This document shows positions 1 to 7,289 of a DNA stretch of 18,660 nucleotides, in pieces. Both the position numbers and the translations under genes were made by a program. Location of the stretch: the NCBI RefSeq assembly GCF_001507435.1, contig NZ_LMWH01000303.1, forward strand, positions 1-18,660. The letters are read 5' to 3'. This stretch comes from Streptomyces sp. NRRL F-5122 (lineage in GTDB: Bacteria; Actinomycetota; Actinomycetes; Streptomycetales; Streptomycetaceae). Position 1 is the first letter of the stretch. The number at the start of each line of letters is the position of its first letter. The notes below the pieces were generated by a model. It was given only the letters and a program-made list of their open reading frames with translations. It was not told where the DNA came from and made no database searches.

Positions 1-1
1 G

Positions 2-64
2 GTCAACGACCGCGGCCGCGTCCCCGCGAGCATCCGCGAGGCCTACGAGAAGGCGAACGGCTGA
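2..64 (+). CDS. lsr2: Lsr2-like nucleoid-associated protein, C-terminal tail (partial)
   Basis: Only the last 20 codons are in the window, ending in TGA at 62-64. The peptide VNDRGRVPASIREAYEKANG closely resembles the end of actinobacterial Lsr2, whose C-terminal domain inserts an RGR-type AT-hook-like loop into the minor groove of AT-rich DNA. The 'DRGR-P' loop and the final helix 'REAYEKAN' are visible here. Lsr2 is a small H-NS-like silencer of horizontally acquired DNA. The N-terminal oligomerisation domain lies outside the window. Other small Lsr2 paralogues share this tail, so the symbol refers to the family and not to a specific paralogue. Confidence 0.72.
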   Translation, partial: VNDRGRVPASIREAYEKANG

Positions 65-130
65 GCGCACGAGCGCAGCAGCCGGACCCGGTGGCACTGC
101 GTCGCCATCGTGTCGACGAGCCGCACCAGA

Positions 131-155
131 TACGGGGCGCCCCCACCGCCCCGTA
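131..155 (+). terminator. Hairpin terminator candidate after lsr2
   Basis: A perfect 9-bp stem (tacggggcg at 131-139 with cgccccgta at 147-155) encloses a 7-base loop. It lies about 67 bp past the lsr2-like stop codon. No T-run follows, which is common for Streptomyces hairpin terminators. Confidence 0.5.
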
Positions 156-184
156 CGGCCGACAGCGTCGGCAGCAGAAAACTC

Positions 185-800
185 CTCAACAGACTCGATG
201 CCTTTGCGGGCGATGCGCACGCCGATGCGCTTCCATCGCAGCCGTCTACGCAAGTCGGGTCGGTCGTAGGCTTTGGGGCTTGAAGTACCGGCCTTTATGA
301 GGGTCGTGTCTCGTTTCGTGACCCCCGGCCATGGGCTTCAGTCCTTCACTGTCGTGGGTGCTGGCGGCAGAGACGTCGACGAGGAGGGGCAGTCCGTTCG
401 CGTCCGACAGGACGTCCATCTTGGAACCCGGCTTGCCCCGGTCTACGGGGCTCGGGCCTGTGAGTTCGCCCCCGTTTAAGCCCTGACATGGGCGGTGTCG
501 AGAACGACACGGGTGACATCGATCGGGTCGGCGTCAGCGAGTTGGTGCAGCACCTCCTCATGGAGGCGGCCCCATACGCCGGCTCTCGATCAGATCAGGA
601 ACCGACGAGGGGCGGTCGACTTCGATATGCCGAAGCAAGGCGGCAACGCGCGCCAGACCCAGCCGCTGAGCAGCACGTAGACGATGGCCACAAACATCGT
701 CTCATCAGGGGTGTCCTGCGTTCCACCGCCCTGTGGCCGCACCTTCGACGGCGGGATCAACGGCTTCTAGATCTCCCACAGCCTCAGAGATCACCACGCC
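185..800 (-). pseudogene. Decayed IS5-type transposase
   Basis: Reading the minus strand from about 800 towards 185 recovers consecutive pieces of an IS5-family DDE transposase in shifting frames. The order is LWEI-stop-KPLIPPSKVRPQGGG, then YVLLSGWVWRALPPCFG, KSTAPRRFLI-stop, VWGRLHEEVLHQLADADPID, and VVLDTAHVRA-stop. After a frame change come GGELTGPSPVDRGKPGSKM and THDSEGLKPM, and after another change RIGVRIARKGIES. At least three in-frame stops and two frame changes make it non-functional. The first catalytic Asp region (VLDTAHV) is present but stranded between stops. The C-terminal portion with the last acidic residue is not recognisable beyond IGVRIARKGIES, and no terminal inverted repeats were identified. 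The remnant separates the lsr2-like gene from the efflux gene. Confidence 0.8.
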
Positions 801-885
801 CGCTGCGCCGGCCGGCTCCGAACACGGAGATCAGTGATAGACCCCTACTCTCTCGTGTCCGACCCCGACCGGTAGATGCTGAAAC

Positions 886-2367
<1,482 letters not shown>

Positions 2368-2532
2368 TTCTCAGCCTTTCCTGGGAAAAGAACCACCCGC
2401 GTTCGGTGGCCCGCCCACTTCCTGGGGCTGCCGGATGGCCGGGGCCGCCTCGCTTAAGCGGGTGACTTCCGCCTCGTGCAGGCCGACCTGAATTCGACCG
2501 ACGAGCCCCACCCTCACACCAAACGACATGAT

Positions 2533-2553
2533 GGTTCGGAATACTGGTGAACC
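2533..2553. promoter_or_regulatory. Inverted repeat between efflux gene and TetR remnant; possible operator
   Basis: ggttc (2533-2537) and gaacc (2549-2553) form an inverted repeat with an 11-base spacer. The outer bases extend it imperfectly (atggttc / gaaccgt). The site is in the 240-bp divergent region where a TetR-type operator is expected. Arms this short could occur by chance. Confidence 0.3.
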
Positions 2554-2608
2554 GTTACAGAACAGGACCGGACCGTACCACCTGCTGGTGGACAGTGGGG
2601 GCTGGGTG

Positions 2609-2790
2609 GTGGCAAGAAATGTGACCCTGCGCGATCAGGTCACAGCCGCCATCCTCGATGCCGCCGCCGTAGTTCTCGCCCAGCGGGGAGAGTGTCAGCA
2701 TGTCAGAGTTCGCGGCTGCAGCAGGCGTCGGCCGCACCACGCTGTGCTGCTACGTCGCATCCTTCTTGTCGCTAGAGCGGACACTGCGCT
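2609..2790 (+). pseudogene. TetR-family regulator, frameshifted N-terminal fragment
   Basis: GTG at 2609 opens VARNVTLRDQVTAAILDAAA and continues VVLAQRG, the first helix of a TetR DNA-binding domain. The HTH itself, 'MSEFAAAAGVGRTTL', continues in a different frame from about 2688. The frame changes at the CAGCGGGGAGAGT stretch (2681-2693), where one base is in excess or two are missing. After 'SLER' a third frame (RADTALEAPPLFG) still resembles the next TetR helix, and then homology ends at about 2800. No ligand-binding domain remains. An intact version would have been the natural repressor of the divergent DHA2 pump. Calling it a pseudogene rests on two frame changes plus truncation; a sequencing error could explain one but not the missing C-terminus. 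Confidence 0.7.
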
Positions 2791-2835
2791 GGAAGCACCG
2801 CCCCTGTTCGGCAGCCGAACCGACTCGGGGTCTGT

Positions 2836-3093
2836 TCAGGCGGGTCCGGTGAGCGGGAGGACCAAGCCGTCTCCGGGCCACAGTTCCTGTTCGACCACGA
2901 GGCCGGCGAGGAATGTGTTGAGCTCGGCCAGCACCGCGGTGCGCTCGGTGGGCCCGTATGCGATGAAGTCGTCGGTAGCAGCGTTGTACGCACGGACGTG
3001 GCTGTGCGGGCCGGTGCACACGAGGGCGCGCGCGATCTCGGGCAGGTCGACGCTGAGAGCATCGCAGTCTCCGGAGCGGACGAGCTGCAGCAG
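2836..3093 (-). pseudogene. Unknown protein, 5'-truncated fragment
   Basis: The minus-strand frame ends with TGA at 2836-2838. From about 3093 it reads like real coding sequence: LLQLVRSGDCDALSVDLPE, then ALVCTGPHSHVRAYN, GPTERTAVLAELNTFLAGL, and ELWPGDGLVLPLTGPA. The frame continues upstream to ATG at 3216, but that part is antisense to the VanX-like fragment on the other strand. The native start therefore appears to have been lost at a junction near 3093-3108. I do not recognise the family. The composition is soluble and acidic, with no signal peptide or membrane segment. A CTG or other weak start near 3093 is possible, but no convincing ribosome binding site was found. Confidence 0.4.
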
Positions 3094-3107
3094 AGCGACG
3101 GCGCCTG

Positions 3108-3261
3108 CTTCACGCACGCCCCGAACCTCACCGATCGCGCACGCCACCACCGCATGCTGCTGCTCAACGCCATGGAGAACGCCGGTTTTACCAACTACGG
3201 AACCGAGTTCTGGCACTTCTCAGCCGAGCCGGAAACACAGGAGCGCGACCACCGCCCCTGA
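3108..3261 (+). pseudogene. D-alanyl-D-alanine dipeptidase (VanX-like), C-terminal fragment
   Basis: The plus-strand reading from about 3108 to the TGA at 3259-3261 gives FTHAPNLTDRARHHRMLLL, then NAMENAGFTNYGTEFWHFS. This matches the end of VanX-type zinc dipeptidases (peptidase family M15), in which 'NYPTEWWHWS' carries the catalytic Glu and the last zinc-binding His. Here the equivalent is 'NYGTEFWHFS', so both key residues are retained. The first zinc ligands and the N-terminal two thirds are absent, and the sequence upstream in this frame belongs to the opposite-strand fragment. The intact family hydrolyses D-Ala-D-Ala in glycopeptide resistance or peptidoglycan recycling. This remnant cannot be active. 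Confidence 0.7.
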
Positions 3262-3315
3262 CCCGGTTGCGCTCCCACAACCGCAACTGACAGAACGCAT
3301 CGAACGGAGGCACGT

Positions 3316-4218
3316 ATGCCTGACGACACCCAGCAGGCGGACCCAGCCGTCCCGAGCCCGGCGGCCGGAGATGCACCACACGAGCACCACATGCACCTGC
3401 TCGGGCGGTACTACCGCCAAGTGGAAGCCGGCCGGAAGACGCTCGAAGTGCGGGTGGCCACCCCGAACAAGCGCGGCATCGGCGTCGGCGACACGGTCGT
3501 CTTCCACGATCGGGACACCGGCCGGGAGCTCGACGTCATCGTGCAGCGGATCACCCCGTACCCCTCCTTCGAGCACCTGCTCAGCTCGGAGGACACCGCG
3601 CGCATCGACCCAGACTGGCCTCCCGGCGAGCTGCTCGCCAACCTCCGCAGCATCTACCCGCCGGCAAAGGAAGCCCTCGGCGTTCTCGCCCTCGCGTTCG
3701 ACCACCGCCCTGCCCGGCCCGGCCGGCCCATGCCGATGACGCCCACGCAGTACGCGCAGACCGTCCCCCACCACACGGTGTACGGCTGCCTCTACATCCG
3801 CGACGAGCACGACCGGCCGATCCAGCTCCGCTCCGTCTACGGCTCGAGACTCTGGCAATTCCCGGGAGGCAACCTCGACGCCCCAGGCGAGGACCCGCTG
3901 CAGACCGCACGGCGCGAAGCCGTCGAGGAGATGGGCCTCGAACTCGGTCTGCACACGCCGAAGCTGCTCCTGACGCACTTCCTGCACGCCGGGCCCCGGC
4001 TGCCACTGAACAAGGTGGGGCTCATCTTCGACGGAGGGCGGCTGACCGCCGACCAGCTCGGCCGGATCGGGCTCGATCCCGCCGAGCACGACATGTGGGC
4101 CGTCCACGACCTCGCGACCTGGCAGGAGCTGATGGCGCCGCGCTCCTTCGCCCGCCTCGATGCCATCGAACGAGCTCGGCGCGGCAAGGGCCCCGCCTAC
4201 CTGATCACGCACACTTGA
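3316..4218 (+). CDS. ASCH domain-Nudix hydrolase fusion protein
   Basis: This intact 300-residue soluble protein has two domains. The N-terminal part (about residues 25-120) is an ASCH-type, PUA-like fold and carries the signature G-x-K-x-x-E-x-R as 'GRKTLEVR' after 'LGRYYRQVEA'. ASCH domains bind RNA or modified nucleosides, and some act as amidohydrolases. The C-terminal part (about 145-290) is a Nudix domain with a near-canonical box, 'GEDPLQTARREAVEEMGL'. The R-E-x-x-E-E-x-G core is complete and should bind the metal. The spacing before its first Glu is one residue longer than consensus, and 'WQFPGG' precedes it as usual. ATG at 3316 follows GGAGG at a 5-base spacing, confirming the start. 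A broken methyltransferase gene begins 28 bp after the stop on the same strand, suggesting a former two-gene operon. A role in nucleotide sanitation or RNA-end processing is inference. Confidence 0.85.
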   Translation: MPDDTQQADPAVPSPAAGDAPHEHHMHLLGRYYRQVEAGRKTLEVRVATPNKRGIGVGDTVVFHDRDTGRELDVIVQRITPYPSFEHLLSSEDTARIDPDWPPGELLANLRSIYPPAKEALGVLALAFDHRPARPGRPMPMTPTQYAQTVPHHTVYGCLYIRDEHDRPIQLRSVYGSRLWQFPGGNLDAPGEDPLQTARREAVEEMGLELGLHTPKLLLTHFLHAGPRLPLNKVGLIFDGGRLTADQLGRIGLDPAEHDMWAVHDLATWQELMAPRSFARLDAIERARRGKGPAYLITHT

Positions 4219-4246
4219 TCCCCAGCACCCCACCCAGGAGGCAGCC

Positions 4247-4660
4247 GTGACCGTCGAGGACACCAACACCCGAGCCTGGCAGATCTACGGCCAGTGCCAA
4301 CTGGCCCGCACCTACACCCCGCCCATCCCCGCCCATCCCCGACTGGCTCGGCTGGACACCGTGGGAAGGGATCGGATCGGGAGCAGAAGTCCTCGGTGAC
4401 ATCACCGGCCGCCGCGTCCTGGATATCGGATCCGGGACCGGCCGCCACGCCGTCTACCTCGCTCGGGCTTACGGTGCCCGCGTCACCGGCATCGACCTGG
4501 CCGCGACCCAGCACGAACGCGCCGTCTGCGCCCACTCGGACGTGGACGGCGTGAAGTTCGTCCAAGCAGACGTGACCGAGTACCTGGCCGGAGCCGAGCC
4601 GTTCGACGCCGCGTACGCGATCGGAACGCCGGCCTTCATCGACCAGCACCGCTCGCGTTC
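4247..4660 (+). pseudogene. SAM-dependent class I methyltransferase, frameshifted and truncated
   Basis: GTG at 4247 follows AGGAG (from 4237) and opens VEDTNTRAWQIYGQCQLARTY in frame. The frame then breaks inside an exact 10-bp tandem duplication (gcccatcccc twice, 4321-4340). Removing one copy restores PPIPDWLGWTPWEGIG and the SAM-binding motif I 'VLDIGSGTGRHAVYLAR', followed by 'GARVTGIDLAATQ' and 'AEPFDAAYAIGTPAFID'. Homology stops near 4660, so the C-terminal half is missing as well. The protein would have been a Methyltransf_11/25-type small-molecule or RNA methylase; the substrate is unknown. It sits immediately after the ASCH-Nudix gene with its own ribosome binding site. As sequenced, translation from 4247 ends at a stop at about 4399. 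Confidence 0.72.
4321..4340 (+). repeat. Exact 10-bp tandem duplication inside the methyltransferase gene
   Basis: gcccatcccc occurs twice in direct succession. Ten is not a multiple of three, so the duplication shifts the frame. Deleting one copy reconnects the methyltransferase reading frame through motif I. This is the signature of slipped-strand mispairing. Confidence 0.85.
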
Positions 4661-4738
4661 GGCGGCGGCCTTGAGTGGCAGGCACCGGCCGCACGTCCGC
4701 CGGCCACACACCTCCAAGCGTCCACCTCCCCACCGGCC

Positions 4739-5083
4739 AAGACCGCCGGCAATGCTCCAGGACAGCTGGTCCCGTCCGGACTGGGGGAACAGGCCGAGAG
4801 CGTGACGCAGGGCCGAACGGAGCGCGGTGACATTTCCCGGTGTCTCCGGGCTCGCGGCCAGGCGGAGTGCCTTGTTCAGCTCGGCGCAGCCCTGGCGATA
4901 CCCGGAGAGTTCACGGACGGGGACTCCCGGCTCGCGCAGAAGACCCTTTGCGTCCTCGGTTTGCCGCCACTGCTTGGCGCCGGGCTCGTCCTGCCGCGTT
5001 GGCACAGGAAGCTCCTCTCCGTGTACCTGCCCGTGCCAACGCGTGGCAGGTGTCCCAAGTGGTGTTTCCGGGCCGGTCTTCAT
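4739..5083 (-). pseudogene. Unknown protein fragment, coding-like
   Basis: From an ATG at 5081-5083 the minus strand reads RQDEPGAKQWRQTEDAKGLL, PGVPVRELSGYRQGCAELNK, ALRLAASPETPGNVTALRSA, and ALGLFPQSGRDQLSW. These helical, Glu/Arg/Leu-rich stretches look like real protein. Past about 4739 the sequence degenerates, and it runs antisense into the methyltransferase remnant before a stop at 4469. I do not recognise the family, and no catalytic motif is evident. No good ribosome binding site was seen before 5083. It is probably a fragment left by the same rearrangement that truncated the methyltransferase. Confidence 0.3.
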
Positions 5084-5188
5084 CTGATTACAGGTCCTGG
5101 GGTTCACGGCGCCGGTGGCGTCGGTGCCGTGGCCATCCTGCTCGGCGGGTCGCCGTGCGATCCCGCCCATCGCCCGCTCCCCGAGCCC

Positions 5189-5569
5189 ATGCGGCTCCAT
5201 GTGGTCCAGGAACGTGACGCGTCGCTGCTCGGCAGGACCTCCCCGGACCGTGTGAGTCCGGAATTCCTGATCAAGACGTGCCACGACGCAGAGTGGATCG
5301 GCGCCGACGTTGAGCGCTTCTGCCACGAACTGCGCAGGTATCGCAACTTCGTCCATCCACGCGCCGAAATCCGCGAAGCCCACGCTCCAGACCGTGACAC
5401 ATTGAACATGTGCTGGCCCGTGGTGAACGCGGTCCTGAACGACCTGGCCGACTCACAGCCAGACACGGCTCGACCGAGGCGGGCTACGCCGCCCCGCGCT
5501 CGACTCGTCGAACGAACTTCGGCACGGGGCGGCAGGCCATTGCACGGCCATCTCGGTAACGGACTGTGA
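5189..5569 (+). pseudogene. Unknown protein C-terminal fragment with HEPN-like R-x5-H motif
   Basis: The plus-strand frame from ATG 5189 reads SPEFLIKTCHDAEWIGADVE, RFCHELRRYRNFVHPRAEIR, and DTLNMCWPVVNAVLNDLADS. The 'RRYRNFVHP' piece resembles the R-x4-6-H signature of HEPN-fold proteins, many of which are RNases or abortive-infection and toxin components, and the surrounding helices are consistent with that. After 'DLADSQPD' the frame runs on in low-complexity Arg/Pro sequence that overlaps an opposite-strand small ORF, so the natural end was probably near 5465. Upstream of 5189 the frame is open but does not look coding, so the N-terminus seems missing or shifted. The family assignment is tentative. 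Confidence 0.33.
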
Positions 5570-5630
5570 AGGGGGCTCCCCGCGCCGCACAGGAACAATC
5601 CCATCCCGTGCCCCTACAATGAACCGCCAT
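5484..5630 (-). CDS. Small Cys-containing hypothetical protein
   Basis: The 48-residue frame from ATG at 5628-5630 reads GTGWDCSCAARGAPFTVRYR, then ACRPVPKFVRRVERGAA. It has four Cys residues, two in 'WDCSC', and a basic tail. Its coding-like composition and the 'ACRPVPKFVRR' ending look like a small Streptomyces hypothetical protein, but I cannot name a family. The start has no strong ribosome binding site, and CTCCCCA repeats lie directly upstream. The frame is also open further upstream to 5759, overlapping the end of the glycosidase gene, which is unlikely to be coding. Confidence 0.3.
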   Translation of the reverse strand: MAVHCRGTGWDCSCAARGAPFTVRYRDGRAMACRPVPKFVRRVERGAA

Positions 5631-5683
5631 CTGGGGAGAGTCTGGGGGGAATAAGCGGCCCTGGGGAGCGCGTGGGGAGAATC
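5630..5683. repeat. Cluster of TGGGGAG-type direct repeats
   Basis: The sequence contains tggggagag, tggggggaat, tggggagcg and tggggagaat within about 54 bases, at uneven spacing. The cluster lies between the 3' end of the sugar locus and the decayed region. It could be a protein-binding site or a scar of an integrated element. Confidence 0.45.
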
Positions 5684-5703
5684 GACTGCGTAACCGGGCA
5701 GGT

Positions 5704-7131
5704 TCAGATCGAGAAGCGTTCCTTCTCCAGCAGCGGGCGGACCTTGCTCTGGAAGCCACCGGTGCGGAACGGGCCCTGGAGCAGACCGGGGTGCAGATGC
5801 TGGGCGAGGGCTGCCGCGATCATGCCCTGGTCCAGTGCGAGCACGAAGTCGCTGACGCGGCCGGTCCCCACGTTCACCGAGTCGCGGAAGCCGTAGCGGT
5901 CGTCGTAGGCGCCGAAGTCCCGGTCGAGGGCACGGAGGTTGGCGAGTGCCTCGACCGGAGCCTGCGGCAGGGCGAGGAAGGAGGCGTGCGGGGTGACGAC
6001 GGCATGTGGGAAGTAGCCGTCCTCCTGCATGCCGATCTCGTCGACTCCGTATACGTCGTACCCGCCCTCGGGGACGCTGGCCGGGGAGAAGCCCCAGTAG
6101 CCGTACTTCTCCTGGACGAGGCCGTCCTCGATCTGGCTGCGGACGTAACGCCGGTGGTTCAGGCCCCAGGAGTGCGGGGACCATTCGGGCTCCGGAACGA
6201 ACAGCGGCACCATCAGCGCCTCGAACATCGAACCGCCCCAGGTGGGCACGAGTTTGCGGCCGCGGTAGGTGTAGTGGCCCTCCCAGACGTTCACCCCGTC
6301 GATCGTCCGGTACGCGCCCTCGGGTGCCTGCTCCTGACCCATGCCGGGCAGCAACGTGCGGAAGAGGTGCCAATAGTGGTCGCCCGGCAGCGAGCCGTCG
6401 GCGATGCCGAGGTAACTGGCCATGCGCGGTTCGGTGTTGAGGGCGCCGTAGTGGTGGCCGGTGGGCTCGCCCTTGCCCGGCTTGTCCGGCCAAAAACCGC
6501 CGCGCAGCTGTCCCGGCCCGGCGACCGGGTCGTTCGGGTCGTAGGGGGTGTAGTAGTACGACCAGTCGGCGGCGGCGAGCAGGGCCGCGACACGGGGACG
6601 CAGTTCCGGTGAGGCGTGGGCGGCGATCCTGAGGCCCGTGACGAGCCAGGCGTTATCGACTGTGGAGAGGAACGGGCGCACCGGGTCGCCGGATTCCGGC
6701 CAGGTGGTGAGCACCGAACCGTCGTGCGCGTCGTACCAGTTGAACCACCAGCCGTGTGCGCGCTCCAGGCGCTCGACGGCGGAGACGGTGCGGGCGAGGC
6801 GCTCGCGCATGGTGGCGGCCGGGATGAAGCCGAGGCCGCCGGCGGCGGCTGTCGACCACAGGCCGCAGCCGATGTTGGTGGGTGAGGTCTGCACGGAGGG
6901 CGTGGGCGTGCCGGTTCCGCTGACGTCGATCTTGTCGGAGGCCAGGCCGAAGTCGCTGGTCATAGCCACGACAGACCGATAGGTGGCGGCGAACCACTCC
7001 CGCAGCTCGGCGGCCGACCGCTCGCCCGGCACGGGCGGGGCGGGGCGGGGGGCCGCGTGGGCCGCGGTGCCGGTGAGGGACGTGGCGGCGAGCGTGGTGC
7101 CCGCGGCGGCGAGGAAACGACGACGGTTCAT
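5704..7131 (-). CDS. Tat-exported glycosidase, PF10091 'glucoamylase-like' family
   Basis: A 475-residue protein begins MNRRRFLAAAG, a twin-arginine signal (RRxFL), with probable cleavage after AHA at residue 26, so the mature enzyme is extracellular. The body shows the aromatic- and acid-rich pattern of PF10091: 'GWWFNWYDAHDG', 'STVDNAWLVTGL', 'VWEGHYTYRGRKLVPTWGGS', 'MFEALMVPLF', 'YGYWGFSPAS' and 'ASFLALPQAP'. PF10091 includes GH144 endo-beta-1,2-glucanases and the glucoamylase-like domain of cyclic beta-1,2-glucan synthases. ATG at 7129-7131 follows AGGAG at about 9 bases, which is better than an in-frame start 42 bases further upstream. It is the last gene of the locus, 158 bp after the GH1 gene, with a strong hairpin between them. 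It likely depolymerises the glucan whose fragments the ABC system imports. The substrate is not provable from sequence. Confidence 0.82.
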   Translation of the reverse strand: MNRRRFLAAAGTTLAATSLTGTAAHAAPRPAPPVPGERSAAELREWFAATYRSVVAMTSDFGLASDKIDVSGTGTPTPSVQTSPTNIGCGLWSTAAAGGLGFIPAATMRERLARTVSAVERLERAHGWWFNWYDAHDGSVLTTWPESGDPVRPFLSTVDNAWLVTGLRIAAHASPELRPRVAALLAAADWSYYYTPYDPNDPVAGPGQLRGGFWPDKPGKGEPTGHHYGALNTEPRMASYLGIADGSLPGDHYWHLFRTLLPGMGQEQAPEGAYRTIDGVNVWEGHYTYRGRKLVPTWGGSMFEALMVPLFVPEPEWSPHSWGLNHRRYVRSQIEDGLVQEKYGYWGFSPASVPEGGYDVYGVDEIGMQEDGYFPHAVVTPHASFLALPQAPVEALANLRALDRDFGAYDDRYGFRDSVNVGTGRVSDFVLALDQGMIAAALAQHLHPGLLQGPFRTGGFQSKVRPLLEKERFSI

Positions 7132-7199
7132 ACGGTCCGACTCCTGTGACGAGGTAGGACGGGAACAAGGCATCTGTCGTGGTGCTGGTGGAACGTGGT

Positions 7200-7226
7200 C
7201 GTACGGGCAGTACGGGTCGTACGGGC
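7200..7226. repeat. Three tandem 9-bp GTACGGG-containing units
   Basis: gtacgggca, gtacgggtc and gtacgggca stand in direct succession, about 70 bp upstream of the exported glycosidase start. The units differ at two positions. They lie between a hairpin and the ribosome binding site of that gene. Confidence 0.55.
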
Positions 7227-7234
7227 ATGGTCGG

Positions 7235-7273
7235 CCGGGAGCCGGCGGGGGTCAGGCCGCCGCCGGCTCCCGG
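7235..7273 (-). terminator. Perfect 14-bp hairpin between GH1 and exported glycosidase genes
   Basis: ccgggagccggcgg (7235-7248) pairs perfectly with ccgccggctcccgg (7260-7273) around an 11-base loop. It begins 17 bp past the GH1 stop codon in the direction of transcription. It is probably a full or partial terminator that lowers expression of the last gene or gives it a separate transcript. Confidence 0.6.
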
Positions 7274-7289
7274 GCCGGGGGCCGGCGCG

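Noticed and set aside
3220..4269. Minus-strand frame of about 350 codons antisense to the ASCH-Nudix gene
   Set aside because: The plus strand has a ribosome binding site and two recognisable domains; the minus frame has none.
7132..7173. Upstream ATG adding 14 residues to the exported glycosidase
   Set aside because: It would place 14 non-conserved residues before the twin-arginine motif, and the AGGAG site serves the ATG at 7131.
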